Shown here piece after piece: positions 1 to 11,377 of a stretch of DNA of 64,000 bases. Origin of the DNA: Catonia carolina (Eukaryota; Arthropoda; Insecta; Hemiptera; Achilidae); contig JAQMRL010000014.1 of NCBI GenBank assembly GCA_035578175.1, forward strand, positions 16,750,274-16,814,273. Direction: 5' to 3'. Below the pieces are notes generated by a model. That model did no database searches, had not been told where the DNA came from, and worked only from the letters and a program-made list of their open reading frames with translations. The position numbers were made by a program, and so were the translations under genes. Position 1 is the first letter of the stretch. The number at the start of each line of letters is the position of its first letter.

Positions 1-430
1 TAATTAGGAAAATTCTTGGACCTAGATGGACCAAAAACGGGTACAGATTACAGAGAACGTCCAAAATTGAAGAATATTCCAACATAGAGACAAACATGAG
101 GAAAAGACGCCTTTAATTTTATGGCCACATAATGAGGCTTCCTGACAATACACTTACAAAGACAATAGTAAAATATGTATCATCACTTGTTAATGGGGGG
201 GAATGGATACAAAATGTTAAAAAAGATTTAGAATTGGCCAAAATCACCAAAGAAATTCTCATAAGAGACAATTTTAGAACAAAAGTTAAAAAATGGGAGG
301 TTAAACCACAGACAAGAGCTCCAAGAACCGGAACAAAATGGAGTGAACAAAGAAAAGCTGAATTCTCACAAAGAATGAAAACTGGTGGGCAGATAAAAAG
401 GACAAGAAATCCCAAAAATAAACCAAATTT
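1..430 (+). pseudogene. LINE fragment, 3' end of an endonuclease-reverse transcriptase ORF
   Basis: The plus strand encodes the tail of a non-LTR retrotransposon ORF2. A block reading FYGHIMRLPDN is followed by lysine-rich sequence ending near a W-S-E-Q-R-K motif, typical of the region after the RT domain in arthropod LINEs. Related tails occur at 31198-31640 (plus) and about 61330-61690 (minus). The 5' part lies outside the window and a stop falls just before the recognisable block. An open frame continues from position 132 to 665, but its last 80 or so codons (from about 425) do not look like LINE protein and I do not recognise them. Confidence 0.7.
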
Positions 431-665
431 ACTTAGCGTCTTCCACTTCGGGAGCTTTACGACTAATAATAATAGAATAATTGAAGACCTTGATGCAACA
501 ACCGGTTATCTCCAAAAATATTTCAGGATACAAAACACTTCGCCAAAAATATTAACTATAGATACTAAAGTCACAAGATTGCCTTTTGCGTATGGATGGG
601 CTGTGAGGAAGGGAAGTGAAAATATGACAGTGCTGCCAAACTCAACAGTGCGACACTACTCGTAA

Positions 666-1388
666 ATTTCATTACCGTGCAGTTTCTACATACATTTTGT
701 AAGCTGTAGTTTAATTCGAGAAAATTTTCTTCATAAACATTATACAAAATAAATCTGACCTGTAATACCTTTAGTCAATCATCATACCTATAGCATAATT
801 ACACGACTAGAAATGTTTGATTTACTGTAATTACCAGCTACCTTATTCCACTGGAACAAATTTTTTACGAATGAATCACCTTCTTTACTATCGTTGTCAA
901 AGGCATCTTCACTATCAGTTTCACTAGTAACTACCTAACAGTTCTCTTTTTTTACCAGGAGTCAACAAAACTGTTGAACAGCTTCTTAACGTCTTTAATT
1001 TCCTTCTTCTTTTTTAATTGTGGAAAGAGAAACATCACAGTAGTTAGCCACTCGCTCATGGCTTTTGTTAAGAGGCATTGAAAGGCATTTTCATTTAGTT
1101 TCAACTAAATTAAATTAAACTAAACTAAATTTCAACCACACTAGTATTAACAGCTCCAATGTAAATATGATTAGTGGTGGTGGACAACATACCGCAATAA
1201 TATAAATACAGCCGCACATTTTTAGAAACCCAACAGCGAACTGTTGCTCACTGTGGCGTCCCCGCACTATACATAAACGCTCTCACTTAGTTCAATGTAC
1301 TTAAAACTACACCGGCACGTCGCACCGGGAGGCCATTGCGGCTCGCCGCAGTGCATAAACTGGATCTAAGATATATTAATATAATTAC
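666..1388. other. Intergenic or intronic, no gene seen
   Basis: AT-rich sequence with frequent stops in all frames. If the exon at 1389-1524 belongs to the PHF20-like gene, this is its next intron. A short GC-richer patch lies near 1240-1350, but I see no convincing motif. Confidence 0.4.
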
Positions 1389-1524
1389 CATCTCCTCCAT
1401 CAATAAAAACAGGTTTTGCACCTTCCGGAATATCGCCACTCCACCTTTCTGGATCATCATCTTCATCAGTCTTTCGCCTCGATGACATAATCTTCCAACT
1501 CTTACCTTTCTTTAAGTCAAGTTT
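1389..1524 (-). CDS. Probable downstream exon of the PHF20-like gene
   Basis: On the minus strand a pyrimidine-rich tract ending in acag precedes a 136-nt open segment that ends at a GATG|gtaatt donor. It encodes 45 codons rich in charged residues (KLDLKKGKSW, then RRKTDEDDDPERWSGDIPEG, then PVFIDGGD). The acceptor is phase 0, exactly what the phase-0 donor at 5613 requires, and the strand agrees, so it is most economically the next exon of that gene. I recognise no domain. It could instead be an exon of another minus-strand gene, or a chance open segment. Confidence 0.5.
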
Positions 1525-1560
1525 CTGTAAAACAAAAAATAGCATCAGACCATCCATTTA

Positions 1561-2840
1561 CGAGGGTGGTCTGAAAAGTTTCCGACCTCTACGTGAAGAT
1601 AACAGCACTCTTAAACAAAGGCTAGTGAATTTCATTGTTGATCTGCTGACAGTTACTCACCAAAGTTTCAGCCATTTTGGATGTGCAGTTGTTATGTAAC
1701 AGTCGTTTGAGTGAGTTGGTGTGAGTGTTTTTGTGAAATGGACAAAATCGAGTATCGAGCTGTCATTAAATATTTGTTTTTGAAAGGCAATACCCCTACG
1801 CAAATCAAAGATGAGTTGGATTCTGTGTATGGGGACTCTGCACCATCATTTACCACAGTGAAATTTTGGGCAGCTGAATTTAAACGTGGCCGTAAGAGCT
1901 TGGGAGATGACAAACGTTCAGGACGTCCAAAAACTGCAAGTACCGACAAAAACATCGCCAAAGTTCACCAAATGGTGCTAGACGACCGCCGAATCAAAGT
2001 GAAAGAGACAGCAGAGGTTATGAACACGTCAAAAGCACGTGTTTGTCACATATTAAATCAAGATTTAGGCATGAGAAGCTTTCCGCACGTTGGGTGCCGC
2101 GTTTGCACACGTTAGACCAAAAACGTGTTCGAATGAACATTTCCAACGCTCTGTTGGCGCAATAAATCCGAGTTTTGGCACCGATTAATTACAGTAGATG
2201 AAACTTCGATACACCATTACACGCCCAAAACAAAAATACAGTCCAAACAGTGGACTGCAAAACGGGAACTGTCTCCAAAAAAGCAAAAACTGTTTTTTCG
2301 GCTGGGAAAGTGATGGCGACTGTTTTTTTGGGATAGTCATGGAGTTATTTTAATTGATTATCTAAAAAAAGGAAAAACCATTACAGAAGCATACTACGCA
2401 TCATTACTTGACAAGCTAAAGGCAGAATTTGTGGAAAAACGGCCACATTTGCAGAAAAAGAAAATCCTGTTTCACCTAGACAACGCACCGTCTCACACCT
2501 CAGCGGTTGCCATGATGAAAATCCACAAATTACGGTTTGAACTGCTTGATCAACCGCCTTACTCACCAGATCTATCCCTAAGCAACTTCTTTTTGTTCTC
2601 TCATCTAACAATTGCGGTCGGTGGACAGAGATTTTCGTCAAATGAAGAAGCAATCACCTTCGTGAACAACTATTTTGCAGAGAAAAATGCCGAGTACGAT
2701 TTGGACGGGTTAAAGAGATGGGAGTATCGCTGGGAGAAGTGTGTAGAGTTACAAGAAGACTACGTTGAAAAATAAAAAAAAAAATTCAGAAAAAATGTCT
2801 TGTATCGTTGTTAGGTCGGAAACTTTTCAGACTACACTCG
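1561..2840 (+). mobile_element. Full-length mariner element (copy 1), inactivated
   Basis: The ends are inverted repeats (5' CGAGGGTGGTCTGAAAAGTT; the other end is its imperfect inverse closing at 2840), flanked by TA on both sides (1559-1560 and 2841-2842). At 1280 bp this is the usual mariner size. A second copy of the same subfamily lies inverted at 9906-11194. A SINE has inserted at its right edge: the SINE's 12-bp duplication includes the last three mariner bases. Confidence 0.93.
1711..2775 (+). pseudogene. Mariner transposase, frameshifted
   Basis: The N-terminal part starts at MDKIEYRAVIKYLFLKG (ATG at 1738; an in-frame ATG at 1711 adds nine residues). It carries the paired HTH region, including FKRGRKSLGDDKRSGRPKT, and stays open to 2115. 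The frame is then lost. The C-terminal part resumes near 2431 with HLDNAPSHTSA (second catalytic Asp) and PPYSPDLSLSNFFLF, where mariner D34D transposases normally have SPDLAPSDFFLF. The third catalytic Asp therefore reads Asn here. With the frameshift, loss of this residue makes the copy inactive. The stop is at 2773-2775. Confidence 0.9.
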
Positions 2841-2846
2841 TATTAT

Positions 2847-2849
<3 letters not shown>

Positions 2850-2901
<52 letters not shown>

Positions 2902-3064
2902 GTTTAACGTCCGACTGTTCTGCAATTACTGCTAATGCAGACGGTGAAGGATGAAATGATTTTTTTATAACGTATGAAAAGATGCCGTGCCTGAATGGGA
3001 TTCGAACCCAAGACCGCATGATGAGAGGCGAGCACGTTACCAACTGCGCCAATGCGGCCGGCAA
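2850..3064 (-). repeat. tRNA-derived SINE with 50-nt poly(A) tail
   Basis: Read on the minus strand, the head has pol III-like boxes (A-box region TGGCGCAGTTGGTAACGTG; B box GGTTCGAATCC). A family-specific body follows (TCTGCATTAGCAGTAATT, CAGTCGGACGT), then a poly(A) tail seen as about 50 T on the plus strand. It is flanked by a 12-bp perfect target duplication (TCGTATTATAGA at 2838-2849 and 3065-3076). Relatives are at 26378-26456, 44231-44408 and 44930-45104. The intact duplication and long tail suggest a recent insertion. Confidence 0.92.
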
Positions 3065-3125
3065 TCGTATTATAGAGTTATCTGCTATAATAAAATAGCG
3101 TAGGATTTCTTTTAAATACTGTTAA

Positions 3126-3753
3126 CACTTTCAGTGCTGCACATTTTTATTACAAACAACCTAGTATGCTGGACATTTTTAAACATTTTTGATATTTTAT
3201 AGCAAATTTATTTTCTGATAGAATTTAATGTATTTTTCCTTAAATTAAAGCTCCATTTTTCCTCTTCAAAGCGCTATTTTTTGTAGTTGTTTTAACATTA
3301 CTTGTATTGATTTTGACCCAAATGAAATAAGGGCTTTTTGAAAAAAAAATTGAACCATAATAAACAACTACACTGATAAAACTATAATATTCACTGACAA
3401 ATCAACTATTTACCATTCATCCATCAATTCACGAATAATCTGATCATCTCTGAGCAAACTTTTTACTAATTTTAGGTTAGACGCACTACTTTTTGACTTG
3501 TACACAACACATCGTAAAACGAGTCATAGACTATTTAATTGAGTTCAAAACAGCGCTTTAGCGTTTTCAACAAGCTTTAGCGATTAAAATTGTAACTACA
3601 ACTGTTGAAAAGTGTTCACAGCATTAGAAAACCCGTATAAAAACATTCGTATGTATTGCACAAAACGTGAAAATCGACCCTGTATGATTACGGGGTCTGC
3701 GCTATAGCGAAGTTTTGTGAAGCCGTAAATTTACGCGCTTAGCACTGAAAGTG
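3126..3753. mobile_element. piggyBac-type MITE, 628 bp
   Basis: Perfect inverted termini CACTTTCAGTGCT / AGCACTGAAAGTG are each flanked by TTAA (3122-3125 and 3754-3757), the hallmark of piggyBac insertion. The interior is AT-rich and non-coding, so this is non-autonomous. Its termini differ from the larger piggyBac at 33336-36118, so that element is probably not its source. Confidence 0.85.
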
Positions 3754-4180
3754 TTAAATAATAATGGAACTACAAATGTACCTAGATTATCCAGGGCCGG
3801 ATTAACAGATACATATTTTTGTCAAAAGAAACAAAATAAATAATTCAACCTGGAGAAATGGTGGAATTTGAGGTATAGATGGGTTTTCACATGGTAAATC
3901 CATGGAAGGTTGATGGGAACTGAAATCCAATACGAGATATAGAAAATTCAAGCTATAAAAGTAAGACTGTATTATCAAATTGCTTTAGTTCATTACTGCC
4001 AGTGGCTCAACTGTGGTTTTCTGTTATGCGTGGCCTTCCTCCCCACCATTACCCTGGATAATTTAAGGTACTAATGTCTTTTTAATTTCAAAATACACAG
4101 TACACGTTCTTTTTTTTCTATACACAGTCGTAAAACCGTCGTACTTTACATGCAATAACATGCATGTCCTATATTTTTTT

Positions 4181-4500
4181 AACAATAAAAAATTTTACCG
4201 CTGATTGATTCGACCCACCTATCTTAACATCTGCAGACCATAATGTTACCATTACTCCAAATGTAATAATGCGAAAAGTTCATAAAATTTACAATTCAAT
4301 GGAAAACTGTTACAAATTTATGTATTTAAGCTAAAATACAGTTTAAAATGTATTAAAATTGATATTTTTTAAAAGTTCTAAACATTTTCTAATGATTCCT
4401 GATTATAACGAGTCTTCATTTATTCGTGGAAAGAAAATGTTAACAAACCAATGAAAATTAATGGTATTTCGCTATGGTTCGAATTCTGTGGGCATTATAG
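4181..4500 (-). repeat. About 320-bp interspersed repeat with tRNA-like module
   Basis: This segment recurs in the same orientation at 26006-26335, with shared blocks such as AACATTTTCTAATGATTCCT. Read on the minus strand, the 4195-4258 part resembles a tRNA gene with an A-box-like stretch (AGTAATGGTAACATTATGG) and a B-box-like GGTGGGTCGAATC. It is probably a tRNA-derived SINE. The poly(A) and target duplication were not resolved. Confidence 0.55.
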
Positions 4501-5429
4501 CTTTATAAATACGCAAGCTATACCGTGTTAAAGACGGTAACTACCGAACTAACTACTGTCGGCTCCTGTATTTATACAGTTAATCCGGATGACTTAAAGA
4601 GCCCCAATTAGTTCAAATTAATGAGAATTTACTCTATTTCCAGTTAAAACTTAACTTACAAATATATACAAATAAAATTGTGATTTTGTCTGTACAATTT
4701 TTCAAAATGCCCCAAATTTCGTTTCTACGCCAGATTTACCACGTTAACACTGAAAATAAATTCAACTGAATTTTTGTCCGTTTATATGCAACGGCATTAC
4801 GCAAGAACCGCTGACCCAAATTCAATGAATTTCGGTATCTAGGTTCTGGACAATATTGAAATGAAAATAGGCTATAAATTTTTTTAATATAACAAAGGGA
4901 TGGGGGAGGTTAGAGGGAGGGGTAAACAAAAAACTACGAATATCTCTGTTAAAAGTCAGTGTATCAAAAAAGTTATACAATTTAAATTACGAAACGTTTA
5001 AAGATAAATACGTTTAATAATGTAAAATTTTTCATTTTCATGCATAATAAGTTAATACCAATTTTTGAAAAAATAAACCAAGATTTTTAGAATATTAGCA
5101 TACAAAATAAACAGAACAATAAACACAGGCCTACACGTGCCGGTAAAACCCATATTCATTCAGTCAGGTATCTACCTACCTATTCCATCAGTACCCTATA
5201 CACCTTTTCTGTCACATTGTCAAAAATGAATCAGTGGTCTTAATAGTGGTCACCATCGTGGTGTTCATATTGTGATTTACCTTTCATTTATTATGAAAAT
5301 AATAAAGCACTGCATATTTTAATTTGAAAACACAAAGATCTCGCTTTTATTTTACATTCAACTATTTTTTTTTCATAAATAATAATACTGACGTTGAAAG
5401 AAAGTAGGTAACAATGAATAGTTAAAGAA
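4501..5429. other. AT-rich intron sequence, no gene seen
   Basis: Probable intron of the PHF20-like gene (donor at 5613). It is AT-rich with no sustained open frame or recognisable repeat, though a purine-rich stretch lies near 4900-4925. Confidence 0.4.
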
Positions 5430-5490
5430 TATCAGACCTGGCAGGGATCGAACTCGGTACCCCAACCGACCGTCCACGGCACCAAGAACA
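5430..5490 (-). repeat. SINE-head fragment with B box
   Basis: The minus strand reads GGTGCCGTGGACGGTCGG and then a B-box-like GAGTTCGATCCCTGCC, as in a tRNA-like head. It is too short to classify, and no tail or duplication is seen. Confidence 0.4.
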
Positions 5491-5612
5491 ATGAATAGGT
5501 ATTTTGGCTAGTATCTACGTAAAACAATAATTTCCTTCCCTATATTTCATAAAGAGCAAAAGAAAAGAAAATAACTAATCATTAAAACAGTATTAATGAT
5601 ATAAAAAATTAC

Positions 5613-6791
5613 CTTCAATGATTTCTTCATTCTTCTACCCTTCCGCCTATTAACAGACCCAGCGACACTACTTGTCGATGAAAATGCATCTTCATTCCCA
5701 TAACTACTATCCAACCCTTTATCACCAATATTCATCGCAGATTCATTAACAGGTGTATCATTCGAAAATCTACTATCGCGATTAACACTGCCGATTGTAT
5801 CATTGTTCGCAACATTATCATTATCAACTTTATCGCTCGAATCCAAACTTGCATTTACCGTCGATGAAATCTGCGATGAACTAGTCGAAATGGTCTCATT
5901 ATCCGATGTGCTCACGTTTGATTTCCGACCGAACCGATTCCTGTTCGATTTGACATCGGTTTTGTAAATTTGACCACGCGGTTTAATTTTTGGGAATGCC
6001 GATAAACGCGGTGTTGTAGATAGATTACCGAGACTAGTTTTCAATTTTGGTATTCGTCCACGTTTACTGATTCTTCGTGCGATCGGCGATTGTATCGCAG
6101 ATTCAATGTTATCATTATCATTTGTATTTTTAATAATGGGTGAAGATGTATCAATCGGATTAACAGTGCTACTTCTAATTTGTTCGAAATCTTTCGGTTT
6201 AATTGTCAATGGACTCGTTTCGAATCCGGTAAATTCTAATTCGGAATTAGAATCTTTATCTTTCTCGATACTCGAATTCGCCTCGTCAGTTTCTTCAGAC
6301 TTAATAGATTGATTGACATTTTTCACATCAGCGTCCTTCACGTTATCTTTCACTGTTGTTGAAATACCAGTATCCGATTTCAGTACCAAACTCTTTTCAT
6401 CAGTCTCGATTTTTTCTTCATTCACATCATCATCCATTTCCATTTTCACCGATACCAATTCCTGAATACCTTGAGTATTTTCATCGGCTTTCACCGAACT
6501 ATTTCTTCGTTTCGGTGTTTCCGAATAACCGCTTGTTCTTTTATCAGTAGACGTTGAAGGCTGTGACAATTGGCGCCGTTGTCGGTACCTTCGACGAGCC
6601 ACGGGTTCTGGAGAAGTGTCCGAACACGACTGTGAAGACATTATATCGTCGCCTTTCTTACGTTTATTTGATTGTAACAATTCGACAACGTTTAACCTGC
6701 GTTTCTTTTGTCGCCTTTCTTCTTTCGTTCCAATATTTCGCACATCTAAATCGGTGCCAATCGGTGGGGCTCTAGGTATTTCTTTTGGCAT
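5613..6791 (-). CDS. PHF20/MBD-R2-like chromatin protein, large low-complexity exon
   Basis: This is a 1179-nt exon on the minus strand. The acceptor (tttttttccag) directly precedes an ATG codon at 6791 that is internal to the protein, and the donor is TTGAAG|gtaatt at 5613. It reads 393 codons, starting MPKEIPRAPPIGTDLDVRN, then a basic stretch (KEERRQKKRRLN, SNKRKKGDD), then Ser/Asp/Asn-rich sequence with many acidic clusters and arginine-lysine patches (RRISKRGRIPK, NRRKGRRMKKSLK). No folded domain is visible, which suits the long disordered linker after the Tudor pair in PHF20-family proteins. Both flanking introns are phase 0. An in-frame ATG at the exon start might mislead a gene caller into starting the gene here. 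Confidence 0.85.
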
Positions 6792-7280
6792 CTGGAAAAA
6801 AATTTACGAATAAATTTCAACATGCATAAGTTCTGACAGCGAAAAATATCAACACATTTATAAAACTGAACTTCTTATACAAATGATAGATAAAATCATA
6901 GAGACAGCAAAAATGATTAATCAGTTCCAATTTGGCCTGAGGTTTACCAAACCGAAACCTTGACAAATAAATCTTGACCAATAACTGCTGCCATTTTATT
7001 TTACATAAAACAATTTATTACATTATTCAAATATTGAACCACAACAAACAAAATCTCATTTCGAACTTCTTAAATGTTACAATTTGCAATTCCACAGACC
7101 GGACTATAAATCATACTTCATCTGCTTGTTCTACGTTGTGTTTTTGTCAGCTGGCAACATACGTACAACAGCTACTTGCTACTGAAAAAGGATACAAGTC
7201 TACACCTAGATGTAACAAGCAATCTAAGGGCCTGTATAGCTCATACCGAGAAAATCCCAATTCAGCATTCTGATGTAATA

Positions 7281-8500
7281 CGAGGACAATCCAGAAAGTA
7301 ACAGACGTTTTGGCCAGGCGCGGCAGTGGGCGGAGCTAGCGCTGCCATCTTGGCGTCAGTGTTTCTACATTCATTACGCAACCAGGCCGTGGTAGCTAGA
7401 GCATCGTGTGTATTGTACTTTTTATACAGAGGAGTTTTAAAATGAGCGCTGCGATTGAAAATCCCGCCAGTTGTGAAGTGTGTGGTGTGATATGGATTTT
7501 GTTAGCGAAAAATTACAAACCGATTAAAATTTATCGTCTCATTTGTGATGTGTACGGCAAAGGAATAATGAGTGAGGCAGTGGTGCATTGATTTTAGAAA
7601 TGGCCGAACCAATGTTCATGATGAGGATTGCAGTGGTAGGCCTAGTCTTGTGACAGATAAATTGGTGGTGAAAATCAATGAAAAAATCCGTGAAATCGTC
7701 GTTTCACTGTAACGGAACTCACAGAACATTTTCTTCAAATTTCATGGAGTTTAATTCATGAAATTGTGGTTGGTAAACTTGGATACCACAAATTTTGTGC
7801 CAGGTGGATTCCGAAAATCCTAACTGAAAACCACAAAAAACAAAGACTTGCTGCAGCACTGACATTTCTGGAAGAGTACGACAAGTGGAAACCATGTTAT
7901 TGATCGTATTGTAACTGGTGACAAGACTTGGGTAAAGCACGTCAACTGTGAAACAAAACTGCAGTCGATGGAGTGGGGTCACACGCATTCGCCCAAGAAA
8001 CCGAGGAAGTGTCTGCAGACGCTATCACCAAGAAAAATCATGGCTATTGTGTTTTGGGACGCTCATGGAGTGATTTGAATGAGGCCAAACAAGAGTTTTG
8101 TTTTTCCACAACAACACCCATCCACACATGGCCAAACGTACTCAAGAGCTCTTGGAAGGTTTTGGATGGGAAGTTTGTAATCATCCGCCATACAGCCCGG
8201 ATTTGGCCCTGAGCGATTACCATCTGTTCCCAGCAATGAAGACATGGCTCGCTACGCAACGCTTCAACACTGATGCTGAACTCCATGCTGGTGTAAACTA
8301 GTGGTTGAACTCGCAGGCGGCAGATTACTACAAAGAGGGCATTGAAAAGCTTGTACCACGTTATGATAAATGCCTTAATTTACTTGGCGATTACGTAGAA
8401 AAATAGCCTAAGAGTTAACCTTCAAAATGTACATAATAAAAATTGTTTTTTTTACCTAATTTTTTATTTAAAAAGTCTGTTACTTTCTGGACACCCCTCG
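7281..8500 (+). mobile_element. Degraded mariner-like element, second lineage
   Basis: Terminal inverted repeats (5' CGAGGACAATCCAGAAAGTA; 3' inverse TACTTTCTGGACACCCCTCG) are flanked by TA at 7279-7280 and 8501-8502. The length is 1220 bp. The interior encodes a shattered transposase: an N-terminal part at 7442-7588 (MSAAIENPASCEVCGVIW), later blocks near 7600-7990, and a C-terminal block at 8098-8301 with FHNNTHPHMAKRTQELLEGF and PPYSPDLALSDYHLFPAM. Multiple frameshifts and stops make it inactive. It is a different subfamily from the 1561 and 9906 copies and closer to the deleted copy at 59049. Confidence 0.9.
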
Positions 8501-8847
8501 TACATATGATTAAATACAATTATTTTAATCATTTTTATTCAAATAAAAATTCTATTATTACAATCCACTCAAATTTCACTACATTACATTTACTTCAGGG
8601 CAGTTTTTAAAAAATTCAAAAAGGTCAAATATAATTCAACAACATGACATTTTGTTCATCAACCACTATTAACCTACAATCGGTAGGAATCTAATACAAT
8701 ATACGAGGCAATCACATCCTTTTTATTTTTGTTTATTTTTTAGTTATTCTATTTTATGTTCTTTCTTTTTTATTCAATATATGGATTTCACTAGCATAGG
8801 ATAGAAAGTGTTGTTTGATTAAGTTCTTTTATTATTTATTGACTATT
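8501..8847. other. Intron, no feature seen
   Basis: Very AT-rich sequence between two mariner remnants, with no open frame or repeat recognised. Confidence 0.4.
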
Positions 8848-9300
8848 CTACGAGGATAATTTTTAAAGTTAGAACCGACTGCGCATCAAATCCGCGCAGG
8901 CTGTCATTTGGCAAAGTTGAGCACTCTTGGACAGTACCCCACTACGTCGCCAAGATGTTTCATGTCTCGGTTACACTGCTTTGTTTGTCGCCATGTCGAT
9001 CAATAATCCCGATTATGAAATCATGACCACAGTTTTTTGGGGACCGAAAATGCATTCTTCTGATAAGACTTTCTGCCAAGGGGAACGACAATAAATGCTG
9101 AGAGGTATTGTCAAACCATATTAAAACTTTGGTGCACCATTCAAAACCGCCGGCGGGGACTGATCTCTAGTGCTGTCGTTCGTGTTCATGATAACACTCG
9201 GTCTCACGTTGCGGCAACTGGAATTATAGCAATTTACGAAACAATATAACAACATCCGATGAGATCGGATCTGGCACTTTTCAGAAGACCCTCACAACCA
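8848..9300 (+). pseudogene. Internally deleted mariner-family remnant, third lineage
   Basis: It begins with a mariner-like end (CGAGGATAATTTTTAAAGTT after CTA). Further on, about 9090-9240, it encodes transposase scraps including NRRRGL and VRVHDNTRSHVAATG, the second-Asp region of mariner-type DDE enzymes. Frames shift several times and no 3' terminus is found, so this is a truncated relic. Confidence 0.6.
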
Positions 9301-9464
9301 ATTAAATCAATCCTCTAAGGTTTAAGAAGGCCTAATTCACTTCTTATCAATTAGTAATTTATAATACTTAATAAAATGAAAATGGTTTATCATTTATATT
9401 AACAACCAGATCCCAAAAGAATCTGGAAAAAACTTTACAATATTTTAAATAATAAAATACTCAC

Positions 9465-9562
9465 CTTCTCTAAGAGATCGACCTCCTGCGGATCGATTTT
9501 ACTAATGCGATTACCCTTTAATATTTTTGCAAAACCATCATAGAACAACACTTCGTATTTAT
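9465..9562 (-). CDS. PHF20/MBD-R2-like exon: end of second Tudor domain
   Basis: A 98-nt exon on the minus strand. The acceptor is tttttccacag before ATAAATACG and the donor is GAGAAG|gtgagt. It takes one base from the upstream exon and ends in phase 0. It encodes KYEVLFYDGFAKILKGNRI followed by SKIDPQEVDLLEK. The YEVLFYDG strand is the classic Tudor beta-strand pair carrying part of the aromatic cage, as in PHF20 Tudor 2. Confidence 0.93.
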
Positions 9563-9763
9563 CTGTGGAAAAATAAAAATTTTTCTTAAAATGTTAACCT
9601 ATCAACAACTTTTAACCTAAACTATACATACATTTTGCATCCATAAACATGATTCTCTGTGAATAAATTGATTAATGTATCATAAACAACTAGTTAAGAA
9701 AACGTACAATAACTTTAAACATTACCCCTATTTATATGGAGCGCCTAAACTCTCATTTTATTT

Positions 9764-9905
9764 ATCTTCTTCTTCTTCTTCTTCTTCTTCCAGTCATGGA
9801 TTAGGCCTTCCGAACTGTTGCTACTCCTCTGCCCATCTTTTTCGTGGCCTACCTACATCTCTTCATACATCAGGTATATAGCTTCATGCTCTTTTAGCAC
9901 ATCTA
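9764..9905 (-). repeat. LINE 3' tail with (TTC)n microsatellite, split by a mariner
   Basis: The minus strand contains a stretch reminiscent of LINE ORF2 C-termini (VGHEKDGQRSS, ending in a GAA repeat seen as TTC at about 9768-9791). The mariner at 9906-11194 sits inside it. The sequence resumes around 11197-11260, though I could not follow the coding beyond a few residues. Confidence 0.45.
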
Positions 9906-11194
9906 CGAGGGTGGTCTGAAACGTTTCCGACCTAACAAAGATAAAAGACATTTTTTCTGAAAATTTTTTTTTATTTCTCAACATAGTCTCCTTGTAACTC
10001 TGCACACTTCTCCCAGCGATGCTCCCATCTCTGTAAACCGTCCAAATAGTACTCAGCATTTTTCTCTGTAAAATAGTTGTTCACAAAGGTGATTGCCTCT
10101 TCATTTGACAAAAATCTCTGTTCTCCGAGTGCAATTTTTAGATAATAGAACAAAAAGAAGTCACTTGGGGCTAGATCTGGTGAGTAAGGCGGATGATCAA
10201 GCAGTTCAAACTGTAATTCGGGGATTTTCGCCAAGGCAACCGCTGAGGTGTGAGACGGTGCATTGTCTTGGTGAAACAGGATTTTCTTTTTCTGCAAATG
10301 TGGCTGTTTTTCTGCAAGTTCTGCCTTTAGCTTATCAAGTAATGATGCGTAGTATGCTCCTGTAATGGTTTTTCCTTTTGGAAGATAATTGATTAAAATA
10401 ACTCCATGACTATCCCAAAAAAACAGTCGGCATCACTTTCCCAGCTGAAAAAACAGTTTTTGCTTTTTTTGGAGCCCGTTTCCCCTTTGCAGTCCACTGT
10501 TTGGACTGTATTTTTGTTTCAGCCGTATAATGGTGTATTCAAGTTTCATCTACAGTAATTAATCGGCGCCTAAACTCTAATTTATTACACCTAAACTGCG
10601 CCAACAAAGCATTAGAAATGTTCATTCGAACACGTTTTTGGTCTAACGCGAGCAAATGCGGTACCCAACGCGCGGACAGAATGCCTAAATGTCGATTTAA
10701 TACAGGATAAACATATTCTTTTGACAGGTTCATAACCTCTGCTATCTCTCTCACTTTAATTCGGCGGTTGTCTAGCACCATTTTGTAAACTTTGGCGATG
10801 TTTTCGTCGGAAGTTGCAGTTTTTGAACGTCTCGAACGTTCATCATCTCCCAAGCTCTTATGGCCACGTTTAAATTCAGCTGCCCAAAATTTCACTGTGG
10901 TAAATAATGGTGCAGAGTCCCCACACACAAAATCCAACTCATCTTTGATTTGCGTAAGTGTACTGCCTTTCAAAAACAAATATTTAATTACAGCTTGATA
11001 CTCAATTTTGTCCATTTTCACAAAAACACTCCACATCAACTCACTCAAACGACTGTTACATAACAACTGCGCATCCAATATGACTGAAACTTTGGTGAGT
11101 AGCTGTCAGCAGATGAACAACAAAATTCATAAGCTTTTATTTATGAGTGCTCCCATCTTTACGTTGTGGTGGGAAACTTTTCAGACCACCCTCA
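9906..11194 (-). mobile_element. Full-length mariner element (copy 2), inactivated
   Basis: Same subfamily as 1561-2840, in the opposite orientation. Termini CGAGGGTGGTCTGAAACGTT and the inverse near 11170-11194 are flanked by TA (9904-9905 and 11195-11196). The length is 1289 bp. Conservation between the two copies along the whole element allows a consensus, so the subfamily was active in this lineage. Confidence 0.92.
9971..11038 (-). pseudogene. Mariner transposase (copy 2), one break
   Basis: The N-terminal frame (ATG of MDKIEYQAVIK near 11015) is open to 10539. It contains the two HTH blocks, the WVPHLLALDQKRVRMN linker and VDET, the first catalytic Asp. After a disrupted interval of roughly 240 bp, the C-terminal frame at 9971-10297 has HQDNAPSHTSA, the second Asp, and PPYSPDLAPSDFFLF with the third Asp intact. 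All three catalytic Asp are present, unlike copy 1, but the reading frame is broken between 10300 and 10540. Confidence 0.88.
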
Positions 11195-11377
11195 TATCTT
11201 CACTCATTCACATTAAATGTTTTTCTCATTTCTCTCTGTATTTGCTGACTGATTCTAAGAAAGAAGAGACATTTATTTCAACTGGGTTTCTTTCCGAACT
11301 CTTTTACCCAAATTTCGGTTTTTTTTTTTGTTTTACATCTGACCGTTTTGCATCTGCTGCTAATCCAGTTAGCAGCA

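Noticed and set aside
2843..3064. Possible genuine tRNA genes at SINE heads (also 13599, 44231, 45104, 63400)
   Set aside because: A and B boxes are present, but a 3' acceptor strand pairing with the 5' end was not found. The heads run into family-specific bodies and A-rich tails, so they are SINEs.
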